Source: Parahaliea aestuarii
Lineage (GTDB): Bacteria > Pseudomonadota > Gammaproteobacteria > Pseudomonadales > Halieaceae
Length of the DNA stretch: 64,000 nucleotides
Direction: 5' to 3'
NCBI RefSeq assembly: GCF_008064635.1
Contig: NZ_VRYZ01000001.1
Location: forward strand, 248,001 to 312,000
Under the pieces are notes generated by a model. The model was given only the letters and a program-made list of their open reading frames with translations, searched no databases and was not told where the DNA came from. The translations under genes and the position numbers were made by a program. Shown in pieces: positions 49,000 through 58,493 of the stretch. Positions within the stretch are counted from its first letter, which is position 1; every line of letters starts with the position of its first letter.

Positions 49000-49473
49000 A
49001 TGCACAATATCAAAACCCTGGAAGGTGACTTCACCCACAGCAAAGGCAACTATGCCCTGGTGGTCGGCCGCTGGAACAGCTTCGTGGTGGAACACCTGCT
49101 GGAAGGCGCGGTGGACACGCTGCGCCGTCACGGCGTGAATGAAAAGCAACTCACCATCGTGCGTGCCCCGGGGGCCTTCGAGATCCCGCTGGTCTGCCAG
49201 AAAGTGGCCAAAAGCGGCAAGTATGACGCCATCATTGCCCTCGGCGCGGTGATTCGCGGCGGTACGCCCCACTTCGAATACGTGGCCGGCGAGTGCACCA
49301 AGGGCCTGGCCCAGGTCAGCATGGAGCACGGCGTACCGGTGGCTTTCGGTGTACTGACGGTGGACTCCATCGAGCAGGCGGTGGAACGCTCCGGCACCAA
49401 GGCCGGTAACAAGGGCGCTGAGGCGGCACTGTCAGCGCTGGAAATGGTCAGCCTGATGGGCCAACTGGACTGA
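49000..49473 (+). CDS. ribH: 6,7-dimethyl-8-ribityllumazine synthase
   Basis: The 157-residue subunit assembles to the icosahedral lumazine synthase. Motifs are [24 protein letters not shown], the phosphate-binding [14 protein letters not shown] and [26 protein letters not shown] 49000 is the family start. It follows ribBA by 37 bases and is one base ahead of nusB. Confidence 0.97.
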   Translation: MHNIKTLEGDFTHSKGNYALVVGRWNSFVVEHLLEGAVDTLRRHGVNEKQLTIVRAPGAFEIPLVCQKVAKSGKYDAIIALGAVIRGGTPHFEYVAGECTKGLAQVSMEHGVPVAFGVLTVDSIEQAVERSGTKAGNKGAEAALSALEMVSLMGQLD

Positions 49474-49474
49474 A

Positions 49475-49945
49475 ATGACTGTGAGCAAAACCCCGGGCAA
49501 TACCCTGGCGGCGCAGCGTCGCAAGGCCCGCCACTACGGCATGCAGGCCCTGTACCAGTGGTACATGGCCGAGGCGCCGCTGAATCAGATCGAGGCGGAG
49601 TTCCGCGCCGATTACGATTTCGATCATGTCGACAGCGACTATTTCAACGCGCTGCTGCACGAGGTTCCGGCGCGCGTCGACGAACTGGAAGAGGCCTTCA
49701 CACCGCTGCTTGACCGCAAACTGGAAGAGCTCGACCCTATCGAGCGCACTCTGCTGCGCATGGGGACCTGGGAACTGGCCCACCGTATCGACGTGCCCTA
49801 CAAGGTGGCGATCAACGAGGCCGTCTCGCTGGCGAAAAAATTCGGTGCCACCGACAGCCACAAGTACATCAATGGGGTGCTGGACAAGCTGGCCCGTGAA
49901 CTGCGGCGGGTGGAAGTGGCCGCCGATCAGTCCGCCGGCGCCTGA
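49475..49945 (+). CDS. nusB: Transcription antitermination factor NusB
   Basis: The 156-residue helical protein binds boxA RNA with S10 in rRNA antitermination complexes. AAQRRKARHYGMQALYQW, ARVDELEEAFTPLLDRKLEELDPIERTLLRMG and the final KFGATDSHKYINGVLDKLAREL are diagnostic. The ribH-nusB-thiL-pgpA order is widespread. Confidence 0.98.
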   Translation: MTVSKTPGNTLAAQRRKARHYGMQALYQWYMAEAPLNQIEAEFRADYDFDHVDSDYFNALLHEVPARVDELEEAFTPLLDRKLEELDPIERTLLRMGTWELAHRIDVPYKVAINEAVSLAKKFGATDSHKYINGVLDKLARELRRVEVAADQSAGA

Positions 49946-49980
49946 TCGCACTGGCGCGCCGCAGTTCGCACTGAGTCATC

Positions 49981-50901
49981 ATGGCCGCCTCGGAATTTGA
50001 ACTCATCTATCGCTACTTCGCCTCCCTGGGCCGCGGTCCGGGGGTACGGCTTGGCGTAGGCGATGATTGCGCGCTGCTGCGGGTGCCCGCCGGCGAGGAT
50101 CTCGCCACGTCGATGGATACTCTGGTTGCCGGGGTCCACTTCCCCGCCGATGCCTTTCCCGAGGACATCGGTTTTCGCGCCGTGGCCGTGGCGGCCTCGG
50201 ACCTGGCCGCCGTTGGCGCCCAGCAGCTCGGAATGACCCTCGCCCTGACCCTGCCCGAGGCCGATGAGCTGTGGTTGAAGGCCTTCAGCGAAGGGGTGGC
50301 GGCAGCCGTATCCGCTTTTGACCTGCCGCTGGTGGGGGGCGATATGACCCGCGGGCCACTGGCGATTACCGTGCAGGTGCTGGGCTCGGTGCCCGAGGGC
50401 AGGGCCCTGCTGCGCAGCGGTGCCCAGGTGGGGGATCAGCTCTGTGTGAGCGGCACGCTCGGGGATGCCGCGGCGGCGCTGCTGGTGCTGGAAGGTCTGT
50501 GGACCGGCAGCGGCGAGTCCGCGGATTACCTGGAGCAGCGCTACTATCGCCCGTCGGCCCGTCTCGGGCTGGGGCGCCTGCTGCGGGACGGAGCCAGCGC
50601 GGCGATCGATATCTCCGATGGCCTGCTGGCGGACGCCGGCCATATTGCCGCCGCCAGCGGTGTGCGGCTGCAGATTGATCCGCAGCAGATTCCCCTGTCG
50701 TCGGCCCTGAAATCCCACCCCGATCGCGAACAGGCACTGCAGTGGGCGCTGACCGGCGGCGACGACTACGAGTTGTGCTTCACCCTGCCCGCTGCGGCGC
50801 CGGTGCCGCCCCTGTGCACCCGTATCGGCGAAGTGACCGCGGGTGAGGGAGTCGATTGCGGCCTCGATCTGGTGCAGGCGGGATACCGGCATTTCCCGTG
50901 A
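49981..50901 (+). CDS. thiL: Thiamine-monophosphate kinase
   Basis: The 306-residue kinase makes thiamine diphosphate from the monophosphate. Signatures are the N-terminal SEFELIYRYFASLG, VGDDCALL, TLVAGVHF, LVGGDMTRG, AIDISDGLLADAGH and TGGDDYELCF. It belongs to the PurM-like fold. It overlaps the pgpA start by four bases. Confidence 0.97.
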   Translation: MAASEFELIYRYFASLGRGPGVRLGVGDDCALLRVPAGEDLATSMDTLVAGVHFPADAFPEDIGFRAVAVAASDLAAVGAQQLGMTLALTLPEADELWLKAFSEGVAAAVSAFDLPLVGGDMTRGPLAITVQVLGSVPEGRALLRSGAQVGDQLCVSGTLGDAAAALLVLEGLWTGSGESADYLEQRYYRPSARLGLGRLLRDGASAAIDISDGLLADAGHIAAASGVRLQIDPQQIPLSSALKSHPDREQALQWALTGGDDYELCFTLPAAAPVPPLCTRIGEVTAGEGVDCGLDLVQAGYRHFP

Positions 50902-51365
50902 CGCGGCCAAACCTTACATCCCCTGTTCACTTCCTCGCTTTCGGTCTCGGCTCCGGCCTGGCGCCCCGGGCGCCGGGCACCTTCGGCACCCTGGCTGCGG
51001 TGCCACTCTACCTGCTCGCCGCGCAACTGGGCCTGGTCGCCTACTCCGCTTTCCTGGTCCTCACTTTTGCACTCGGCGTCTATCTTTGTGGCCGCACCAG
51101 TCGCGAGCTGGGAGTACACGATCACCCGGGCATTGTGTGGGACGAATTTGTCGGGTACTGGATTACCATGTGCGCGGCCCCGGCCGGTTGGCTGTGGGTG
51201 GCGACGGGCTTCGTACTGTTCCGGATTTTCGACATTCTCAAGCCCTGGCCGATTGGCTGGCTGGACCGGCGGGTGCACGGCGGGCTGGGTATCATGCTGG
51301 ATGACGTGGTGGCCGGATTGATCGCCTGGGCCTGCCTGCAGGGTGTGGTACAGCTGGTCGCCTGA
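50898..51365 (+). CDS. pgpA: Phosphatidylglycerophosphatase A
   Basis: The 155-residue membrane enzyme dephosphorylates phosphatidylglycerophosphate. It has FGLGSGLAPRAPGTFGTLAA, the DHPGIVWDEFVGYW acidic motif, RIFDILKPWPIGWLD and DDVVAGLIAW with four membrane helices. GTG 50898 overlaps thiL's stop; an in-frame ATG at 50856 would overlap thiL by 46 bases and is not preferred. Confidence 0.96.
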   Translation: MTRPNLTSPVHFLAFGLGSGLAPRAPGTFGTLAAVPLYLLAAQLGLVAYSAFLVLTFALGVYLCGRTSRELGVHDHPGIVWDEFVGYWITMCAAPAGWLWVATGFVLFRIFDILKPWPIGWLDRRVHGGLGIMLDDVVAGLIAWACLQGVVQLVA

Positions 51366-51463
51366 TGCCGACCCACACTTCAAGCATCAAACGTGGCCAG
51401 AAGCCAGCCAAAGTGATCGTCAGCCCCTATACTGGGGCAACATTTCCGACAACGGTTCCCGCG

Positions 51464-52099
51464 ATGACCCGTACTCTGGCCTTTGTGTTGACCTGGTGCC
51501 TGCTGGCGGCGCCTGCCCAGGCGGTTACCCTGGTGGTTGAAGCGCTAATGCCGAACACGGCGGTCATTACCATCGACGGCACCCGCAAAACGCTGCGTGC
51601 CGGCCAGAGCCACGGCGGGGTCACGCTGATCAGTGCAGATGCCAGCGCCGCAGTGGTGGAAGTGAACGGCCAGCGGCAGACCGTGCGCATGCACCAGCAC
51701 ATTACCGGCAGTTACCAGGCGCCCACCTCCCGTGTGGTGAGCATCCCCCGGGATGCTCGGCTGCAGTACCGCACCACCGCCCACCTCAACGGCCGCAGCA
51801 TGCAGGTGATCGTCGATACCGGTGCCAACGTGGTCGCCATGAACAGCGCCCACGCCCGCAGCCTGGGAGTGGATTTTGCCAGCGGCCAGCCGACCCGGAT
51901 GGAAACCGCCAGCGGCATCACCAGGGCCTGGGCGGTCCAGCTCTACAGCGTGGATGTCGGCGGCATCCGGGTCGACAATGTGCAGGCCGTGGTGGCCGAA
52001 GGCAGCTTTCCCAGTGATATTCTGCTGGGCATGACTTACCTCCGGCACGTCACCATGAGCGAGGAGGGCGGCGTGCTCTCCCTGAGCAGGGAATGGTGA
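51464..52099 (+). CDS. Retropepsin-like aspartic protease family protein, secreted
   Basis: The 211-residue protein has a signal peptide (MTRTLAFVLTWCLLAAPAQA) and a C-terminal retropepsin-like domain with the catalytic VDTGANVVAMN and the later VVAEGSFPSDILLGMTYLR (the second Leu-Gly-Met turn). Such proteins (TIGR02281 type) function as periplasmic dimeric aspartic proteases, role unknown. I prefer ATG 51464 because it begins a clean signal peptide; the frame is open to an ATG at 51365. It follows pgpA by 98 bases and ends one base before the next gene's end on the other strand. Confidence 0.82.
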   Translation: MTRTLAFVLTWCLLAAPAQAVTLVVEALMPNTAVITIDGTRKTLRAGQSHGGVTLISADASAAVVEVNGQRQTVRMHQHITGSYQAPTSRVVSIPRDARLQYRTTAHLNGRSMQVIVDTGANVVAMNSAHARSLGVDFASGQPTRMETASGITRAWAVQLYSVDVGGIRVDNVQAVVAEGSFPSDILLGMTYLRHVTMSEEGGVLSLSREW

Positions 52100-52100
52100 T

Positions 52101-53453
52101 CTAGAAGCTGAGATTGGCCTGAAGGTAGAGATAGTACTTGTCGTCGATACCGCGATCCTTGAGTGCATCGCTGGCATTGAAGTAGGTCAGGCCGCTTTCC
52201 AGTTGCAGTCGACTGGGAATGACCTGCCAGCGCAATACCGTTTCCAGCTGGCTGCCCAGGTGCTTGTCGCCGCCAGGGATGGCTTCGGCCAGGCCGGTTC
52301 TGGGGCTGGGTGCGGCGGCCGTGGCCAGCCAGGCGTCGCGCAACTCCATGAACAGGCGCCAGTCCCCGGCGGGTTTCAGTTCCAGGCGCACGGCCGGGGA
52401 GCTGATGTTGTTGCGCGCCAGCAATCCGTAAATCCCGGTGGGTCCGAAATCGCTGCGCGGTATGCCGTAGAGCGAGTCCAGGCCATTGTTCTCGTTGTCG
52501 TCGGGGTCGCGGTCGCCGCTGGCGTAGTCGTAGTGTGCCTGCAGCCGCGGCTGCCAGGGGGCATCAAAGCTGTAGCCCAGTTCGGCGTGCAGGAAGCTGG
52601 CTGAGTGATCCAGTGAATCCGTGTTGGTGGCCGAGCTGCTCAGGCGCGAACGCCCCTCCTGCTGCAGTGCTTCAAACTCATAGTCCCAATGGCTGGTTTG
52701 CGGATTGCGCAGCAGGCGCACGCCAACGCTGTAAAGCTCGCGATTGCGCGTTTGCAGGTCGGCGCTGTCGCGCTCCTTGAGTGTCAGCAGGTAGATTTCG
52801 CCCTGGCTGTCAAAGGGCAGGCGGCTGGTTTCATACATCAGTCCGCCGAACTGCTGATTCTCGTGTGAGCGGTCGCTTTTCATTTTGTTGTCGCGCGGGT
52901 CGCCGTCAAAGCGGCGCTCCACGGGTAGGCTGTAAAAGGCACGCACCGTATCCTGTTCGCCGAGTTGCCAACGCGCATTAACGCCGTCGAAGGCGTTGAT
53001 GGTATTGCGGTAGCGGTTGCGAGCCATGAAACGCCGGCTGCCAAGATCCTGGGTGAATCGCCCCAGCTTTACCTGCCACTGATCATCACCTACCCAGACG
53101 TAGCCCTGCAGGATGTCCAGCGGATTGACCATGGCACTGTTGACGGGGGTGTCATCTTCCACCCAGAAAATGCGGCTGTCGGCGAGCTCCAGGGTGGCGC
53201 CGCTGTGTTCGAAATTGAGGTCTGCCCGCAGCGTGGTGCGCTCCACGAGGGCATGATCTTCGCGTTGGCCGCTGTCGAAATCCTGGTTCAGGTATTCCAC
53301 GCGGGTCTGCAGCGTGCCCGATAGCGACAGCCAGGAGGGCAGCTGCAGGTTGCTCTCGGAAGGGGCGGCGCTGGCGAATGACGCGGTACAGAGGAGACCG
53401 CAGAGCAGGGTGCGACGGGCGGATCGCTTCGCAGGTAATGGATGATAAAACAT
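52101..53453 (-). CDS. Alginate export-type outer membrane beta-barrel protein
   Basis: The 450-residue protein has a signal peptide (LLCGLLCTASFASAAP) and a long barrel of alternating strands with the AlgE-type pattern: SGTLQTRVEYLNQDFD, GATLELADSRIFW, QVKLGRFTQDLGSRRFMARNRYRNTINAFDGV, and HYDYASGD with DDNENNGLDSLYG. It ends ANLSF with terminal Phe. Members export or take up anionic polymers; alginate genes are not seen nearby. ATG 53453 begins the signal peptide; the frame is open upstream to 53621. Confidence 0.85.
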   Translation of the reverse strand: MFYHPLPAKRSARRTLLCGLLCTASFASAAPSESNLQLPSWLSLSGTLQTRVEYLNQDFDSGQREDHALVERTTLRADLNFEHSGATLELADSRIFWVEDDTPVNSAMVNPLDILQGYVWVGDDQWQVKLGRFTQDLGSRRFMARNRYRNTINAFDGVNARWQLGEQDTVRAFYSLPVERRFDGDPRDNKMKSDRSHENQQFGGLMYETSRLPFDSQGEIYLLTLKERDSADLQTRNRELYSVGVRLLRNPQTSHWDYEFEALQQEGRSRLSSSATNTDSLDHSASFLHAELGYSFDAPWQPRLQAHYDYASGDRDPDDNENNGLDSLYGIPRSDFGPTGIYGLLARNNISSPAVRLELKPAGDWRLFMELRDAWLATAAAPSPRTGLAEAIPGGDKHLGSQLETVLRWQVIPSRLQLESGLTYFNASDALKDRGIDDKYYLYLQANLSF

Positions 53454-53666
53454 GAATAGCGTACTCGCTGGATGAATTGTTTCCCGATAAGGGCTGATTG
53501 GTACTGACAATATCGTCCACGGGTGGCGCGGCTTTAACGCGGAGTCGGGCTCGCGGCTAAAGATAATGCGCCTGGCACCGATATTAGCCCTGTAGCGGCA
53601 GCTTGTCTGGTGCTGCCTCATCAGAATGAAGTCGCCGGGCGTTGCCGCCGGTCAGGAGAATTGCCA

Positions 53667-55316
53667 GTGTCACTCAAGTTAAATCGTATCAATATCAAAT
53701 ATGGCGCCGCATTTGTAGCGGTTTCCCTGTCACTCATCTTTGTTGCTGTCGTGGATATGTTGCTGGTCAATTCGGTGCGCGATCGCATGGTGTCCTTCAG
53801 CGACGTATTCAATGTGGCTACCTCTGAAGTGCTCAACGCCGATCGCGACCTGTACCAGGCGCGAATGGCGGAATCTGCCTATGTCCATAGCGAAGCCGGT
53901 TCGGCGCAGCGCGAAGCGCTGCGGCTGGATTTTGAGGAGAACGCTGTCCAGGCACAGGAGCGGATCGAGAAATTCGCCGCCATTCTGGCTGATTACCCCG
54001 ATGTACTGCTGGCGCTTGAGGGCTTCGAGGAGCGCTACACCGAGTGGTTGCAGCAGGCGGGGCAGTCGCTGGAGCTGGCGGATGCGGGTGAGTCGGACGC
54101 CGCCGTGGAGCATTTTGGCAGCGGCTCGCTGGCCAGTTTTGATGCGCTGCGGGAAATGTATAACCAGGCCGGCGAGGCAGTGGATCGCAAGGTGGACGAG
54201 TTGGGGCTCGCCACGCAGGCACGAGTGCGTTCGCAGCAACTGTGGGTGGGTGGATTCGCCCTGGTTGTCGGCATTGCCGCAGTGTTGGTTGCGCTGATCG
54301 GGCCGCACATGATGTCCCGGGCCATTCGTCAGGTCAGCAACCGGATTCGCGAAATCACCGAGGGAGACGGCGACCTGACCGCGCGCATCGAGAGTCGGCG
54401 CGGGGACGAGATTGGCGAACTCGCCAGTCAGTTCAACGCATTCATCAGCCGCATGGACAGCACGCTGCTGTCGGTACGCGAGAGCGCCGAGCGGGTCAGT
54501 GGCGCCTCCCTCGATATTTCCCGCGGTGCGGAGGAACTGGCCTCCCGCACCGAGGAGTCCTCGGCCAACCTGCATGAAACCTCGGCTTCGATGGAAGAGA
54601 TCACCATCACTGTGCGCCACACGGCCGATGCCACCCAGCAGGCCAACGGCCTGATCAATAACGCCGTCGGCATTGCTCGTCGCGGCAGTACAGGAATGCG
54701 CGAAGTGGAGCAGACCATGGACAAGATCAATGAGTCCTCGGCAAAAATCCGCGACATCGTGACCCTGATTGACGGCGTCGCCTTCCAGACCAACATCCTG
54801 GCCCTCAATGCCTCGGTCGAGGCGGCGCGTGCCGGCGAGCACGGCCGCGGCTTTGCCGTGGTCGCCCAGGAAGTGCGCACGCTGGCGGGCCGCTGCAGCG
54901 ACGCTTCCCACGAAATTCGCGATCTGGTTGAGGCCTCGGTTGGCATCACCCGCTCCGGAGCCGAACAGGTAGTGAGCGCCGGCCGGACCATGGAAGAGAT
55001 CGTTCAGAGCATCGAAAAGGTAACGGCGGTCATCCAGGAGATCAGCACCGGCGCCGAAGAGCAGAGCAAGGGTATCGGCCAGGTGAACACCGCAGTGGCC
55101 GAACTGGATGTGATGACCCAGCACAACGCGAGCATGGTGGAGGGCACGGCTACTGCCGCGGAGCAGATGCGGCAGCAGGCGCACAACCTGATGGCGCTGC
55201 TGTCGAGCTTCCGTCTAGGACAGCAGGTTGTAGCAGAGCAACAGGATGCTGAAATTATGCAGCGCGATGCCGCTGCTGCGCCCCGTGCCCTGCCTTCCCT
55301 GAAAAGGGCCGCGTGA
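53667..55316 (+). CDS. Methyl-accepting chemotaxis protein
   Basis: The 549-residue chemoreceptor has membrane segments at about 12-35 and 193-214, a helical periplasmic domain of about 155 residues resembling the four-helix-bundle type, HAMP (about 215-265, RQVSNRIREITEGDGDLTARIE) and the signalling tip GVAFQTNILALNASVEAARAGE. There is no C-terminal CheR-tethering pentapeptide. GTG 53667 has AGGAG eight bases upstream. Ligand unknown. It diverges from the alginate-export-type gene with a 213 bp gap. Confidence 0.93.
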   Translation: MSLKLNRINIKYGAAFVAVSLSLIFVAVVDMLLVNSVRDRMVSFSDVFNVATSEVLNADRDLYQARMAESAYVHSEAGSAQREALRLDFEENAVQAQERIEKFAAILADYPDVLLALEGFEERYTEWLQQAGQSLELADAGESDAAVEHFGSGSLASFDALREMYNQAGEAVDRKVDELGLATQARVRSQQLWVGGFALVVGIAAVLVALIGPHMMSRAIRQVSNRIREITEGDGDLTARIESRRGDEIGELASQFNAFISRMDSTLLSVRESAERVSGASLDISRGAEELASRTEESSANLHETSASMEEITITVRHTADATQQANGLINNAVGIARRGSTGMREVEQTMDKINESSAKIRDIVTLIDGVAFQTNILALNASVEAARAGEHGRGFAVVAQEVRTLAGRCSDASHEIRDLVEASVGITRSGAEQVVSAGRTMEEIVQSIEKVTAVIQEISTGAEEQSKGIGQVNTAVAELDVMTQHNASMVEGTATAAEQMRQQAHNLMALLSSFRLGQQVVAEQQDAEIMQRDAAAAPRALPSLKRAA

Positions 55317-55384
55317 CATTGTGACCGTCAGCGGGGCGGCATAGTTCGCCCCGCAGGCAGCTGCAGCGAAGCCTGTAACACAGG

Positions 55385-55419
55385 CACAAAAAAGCCGGCA
55401 TCTAGCCGGCTTTTTTGTG
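55385..55419. terminator. Bidirectional intrinsic terminator
   Basis: A 15 bp perfect stem (55385-55399 with 55405-55419) whose outer part is an A run on one side and a T run on the other, with a five-base ATCTA loop. It ends the chemoreceptor transcript and the fusA2 transcript, which converge here. Confidence 0.9.
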
Positions 55420-55453
55420 GGTGGGCGGCACCGCCGCCCTTCAGGATGCGGCT

Positions 55454-57541
55454 TTAGCCGGCTTTTTTCTTGCGCTCAGCCACTTCGGCAATGACCTGCT
55501 CGGCCACGTTCTGCGGGCAGGGCAGATAGTGTGAGAACTCCATGGAGAACTGGCCACGGCCGGAGGTCATGGTGCGCAGGTGACCGATGTAGCCAAACAT
55601 TTCGGACAGCGGAACGTCGGCCTTGATGCGAACGCCGGTCGGGCCGGGCTCCTGGTCCTTGATCATGCCGCGACGACGGTTCAGGTCGCCGATGACATCG
55701 CCCACGTGATCTTCCGGGGTGAACACGTCCACCTTCATGATCGGTTCGATCAGCTGCGGGGAAGCCTTGGGCATGGACTGGCGGAAGGCGCCCTTGGCGG
55801 CCAGTTCGAAGGCGATGGCCGAGGAGTCCACGGCGTGGAAGCCGCCGTCGTAGAGCTCGACTTCAACGTCCAGCACCGGGAAACCGGCGATCGGCCCCTG
55901 CGCCATCATGACCTTGAAGCCTTTCTCGATGGCCGGGAAGAATTCCTTCGGTACGTTACCGCCGACAACGCTGGAGGTGAACGCAAAGCCGGAACCCGGC
56001 TCGCCGGGACGGATGCGGTAGTCGATCTTGCCGAACTGGCCGGAACCGCCGGACTGCTTCTTGTGGGTGTAGCTGTCTTCGATCGCCTGGGTGATGGTCT
56101 CGCGGTAGGCAACCTGGGGCTTGCCGACATTCAGCTCCACACCGTAGGTGCGCTTGAGGATGTCGACCTTGATGTCCAGGTGCAGTTCGCCCATGCCCTT
56201 GAGGATGGTTTCGCCGGAATCTTCGTCGGTCTCGACGCGGAAGGAGGGATCCTCGGCCACCAGTTTACCGATGGCGATGCCCATCTTCTCGACGCTGCCC
56301 TTGTCTTTCGGCGCCACGGCGATGGAGATTACCGGCTCCGGGAAGACCATCGCTTCCAGGGTACAGGGGTGATCCGGGTCACACAGGGTGTGGCCGGTCT
56401 GCACGTTCTTCATACCGACGATGGCGATGATGTCGCCGGCCTGGGCAGAGCTCAGTTCGGTGCGCTCGTCAGCCTGCATCTCCACCATGCGGCCCACCCG
56501 TTCGGTCTTGCCGGTGAAGCTGTTGAGGATGGTGTCGCCCTTGTTCAGGCGGCCGGAGTAGAGACGCACAAAGGTCAGGGCGCCGAAACGGTCGTCCATG
56601 ATCTTGAACGCCAGCGCGCGCAGGGGCTCGTCGGCGCTGACAGTAGCGAACTCGCCAGTCTCGTTGCCTTCTTCATCGGTCAGCGGTTGCGGGTCAACTT
56701 CGTTCGGGGCCGGCAGGTAGTCGACAACGGCATCCAGCACCAGTTGCATACCCTTGTTCTTGAACGCAGAACCACAGAAGGTGGGGAAGAACTCGAGGTC
56801 GCGGGTCCCCTTGCGGATGCAGCGCTTGATGTCGTCGATGGTGGGCTCTTCGCCATCCATGTACGCCATCAGCAGGTCGTCGTCCATTTCCAGGGCGGTT
56901 TCGATCAGGTACTCGCGGTATTCGGCTACATCGTCCACCATGTCGGCGGGCACGTCTTCGATGTTGTAGTTTTCCGGCTGGCCGGACTCGTCCCAGACGT
57001 AGGCTTTGTTTTCCAGCAGGTCGACAACGCCCTTGAACTCGTCTTCGCGGCCGATCGGCAGGGTCATCACCAGCGGTTTGGCGCCGAGCACCTTCTTCAC
57101 CTGCTCAACGACCTTGAGGAAATCCGCGCCGATGCGATCCAGCTTGTTGACGAAGATGATACGGGCCACTTCGGATTCGTTGGCATAGCGCCAGTTGGTT
57201 TCGGACTGGGGCTCAACGCCGCCGGAACCACAGAATACGCCGATACCGCCGTCCAGAACTTTCAGGGAGCGGTAAACCTCAACGGTGAAGTCAACGTGCC
57301 CGGGGGTGTCGATGACGTTCAGTCGGTGGCCCTTCCAGGCACAGGTCACGGCAGCGGACTGAATGGTGATGCCGCGCTCGGCTTCCTGCTCCATGAAGTC
57401 GGTGGTGGATTCACCCTCGTGTACCTCGCCCAGCTTGTGGATTTTGCCGGTGAGCTTGAGGATACGCTCGGTGGTGGTGGTTTTACCGGCGTCTACGTGG
57501 GCGAAGATACCGATATTGCGATACAGAGACAGGTCAGACAT
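55454..57541 (-). CDS. fusA2: Elongation factor G, second copy (EF-G 2 type)
   Basis: The 695-residue translocase paralog has G1 [16 protein letters not shown]3 [13 protein letters not shown]4 NKLDR and domain IV with [15 protein letters not shown]. It differs widely from the str-operon EF-G at 61201 (for example [10 protein letters not shown] against [10 protein letters not shown]). Paired EF-G genes occur in many marine and pseudomonad gammaproteobacteria, where one copy can specialise in ribosome recycling or stress. GGAAGG lies before the ATG. It lies 3.7 kb from the str operon, on the opposite strand. Confidence 0.95.
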   Translation of the reverse strand: MSDLSLYRNIGIFAHVDAGKTTTTERILKLTGKIHKLGEVHEGESTTDFMEQEAERGITIQSAAVTCAWKGHRLNVIDTPGHVDFTVEVYRSLKVLDGGIGVFCGSGGVEPQSETNWRYANESEVARIIFVNKLDRIGADFLKVVEQVKKVLGAKPLVMTLPIGREDEFKGVVDLLENKAYVWDESGQPENYNIEDVPADMVDDVAEYREYLIETALEMDDDLLMAYMDGEEPTIDDIKRCIRKGTRDLEFFPTFCGSAFKNKGMQLVLDAVVDYLPAPNEVDPQPLTDEEGNETGEFATVSADEPLRALAFKIMDDRFGALTFVRLYSGRLNKGDTILNSFTGKTERVGRMVEMQADERTELSSAQAGDIIAIVGMKNVQTGHTLCDPDHPCTLEAMVFPEPVISIAVAPKDKGSVEKMGIAIGKLVAEDPSFRVETDEDSGETILKGMGELHLDIKVDILKRTYGVELNVGKPQVAYRETITQAIEDSYTHKKQSGGSGQFGKIDYRIRPGEPGSGFAFTSSVVGGNVPKEFFPAIEKGFKVMMAQGPIAGFPVLDVEVELYDGGFHAVDSSAIAFELAAKGAFRQSMPKASPQLIEPIMKVDVFTPEDHVGDVIGDLNRRRGMIKDQEPGPTGVRIKADVPLSEMFGYIGHLRTMTSGRGQFSMEFSHYLPCPQNVAEQVIAEVAERKKKAG

Positions 57542-57759
57542 GACACCTTCCAGTGACTAAAATTTGGTCAAAAAAAACAGGGCGCAAGGGTACAGGAAAA
57601 CGCACCCGGTTGGGAGTGGGCACACTGTGTATTTCCACCGTTTTTGCGGCCTGCAGGGGTCGAGTGTGGAAAAAGGCCAAAATCCACCTCCTCAGGGGGC
57701 GGCGCGGCGGGGCGCTTGCCCCGAAGGCGGGGTGCGGCACCCCTGCCCGCGCCCGATCC

Positions 57760-58389
57760 TTACCAGATAAAGGCCAGGCAGGTCGCCGTGAGCACGCCCA
57801 TGCAGCGGTTGAACCAGCGCCAGCTGTTGGGCGACGACAGTATTTGCCCTAGCAGTACGCCGAAGGCCGCCCAGCCAGACGTCAGGGGGAAGCCTACGAG
57901 CATGAAGATGGCCACAATCAGTCCGGCCGACCCCCAGTAGCCCTCGCCCGCGGCGGTGAAGGACCCCACCGCGGTAATGGCCATGGCCCAGGCCTTGGGA
58001 TTGACGTACTGGAACAGCAGGGCCTCGTGAAAGCGCATGGGGCGAGCTGTGGTCTCGCCGGGCTGCAGCGAGCGCCGTGCCGGGGGCGGTGCCGTACCGA
58101 TGCGCCAGGCCAGATAGAGCAGGTAGCCGCTGGCGAGCAGGCGCAGACCCTGTTGCAGCGCCGGGAAGGTCTCGAACAGTACACCCAGTCCGCCGGCGAC
58201 CGTGCCGATCAGGCTGGCAACACCCAGCGATACGCCGAGCAGGTGGGGCAGGGTGCGGGTAAAGCCGAAATTGGCGCCGGACGCGGTCAGCATAATGTTG
58301 TTGGGGCCTGGCGTGCCGGTCATGGCGGCGGCGAATACAGCGATAGAGATCAGCAGTTGCAGGTTGGTGTCCACGGCGGGTATTTCCAT
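57760..58389 (-). CDS. LysE/RhtB-family amino acid exporter
   Basis: The 209-residue membrane protein has six hydrophobic segments and the LysE hallmark MTGTPGPNNIMLTASGANFG in the first helix-loop. FQYVNPKAWAMAI is the second conserved segment. It should export an amino acid or a derivative. ATG 58389 starts one base after a 14 bp perfect palindrome. The divergent MocR regulator probably controls it through that site. An in-frame TTG (58404) lies inside the palindrome and is less likely. Confidence 0.9.
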   Translation of the reverse strand: MEIPAVDTNLQLLISIAVFAAAMTGTPGPNNIMLTASGANFGFTRTLPHLLGVSLGVASLIGTVAGGLGVLFETFPALQQGLRLLASGYLLYLAWRIGTAPPPARRSLQPGETTARPMRFHEALLFQYVNPKAWAMAITAVGSFTAAGEGYWGSAGLIVAIFMLVGFPLTSGWAAFGVLLGQILSSPNSWRWFNRCMGVLTATCLAFIW

Positions 58390-58390
58390 A

Positions 58391-58404
58391 TTGTATCGAT
58401 ACAA
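58391..58404. promoter_or_regulatory. 14 bp palindromic operator between LysE exporter and MocR regulator
   Basis: TTGTATCGATACAA is a perfect palindrome of the GT-N-AC style bound by GntR-family regulators. It lies against the LysE start and about 90 bases upstream of the MocR start, the expected position for a regulator that controls both divergent genes. Confidence 0.65.
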
Positions 58405-58493
58405 AAAAAGATAGTTCTTGAATTGTGTCTATCTGTTGCGGAAGAATGACGCTATCAGGGAATTTGGAGGGGCGCAAAAGCTTTATTGTCACC

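Noticed and set aside
55580..57556. 658-codon plus-strand frame opposite fusA2
   Set aside because: Antisense shadow of EF-G; composition is typical of the reverse frame of a GC-rich gene.
58392..58470. TACAAT as the -10 of the LysE exporter gene
   Set aside because: It ends directly at the ATG, which would put the transcription start inside the coding region, and no -35 stands at the right spacing.
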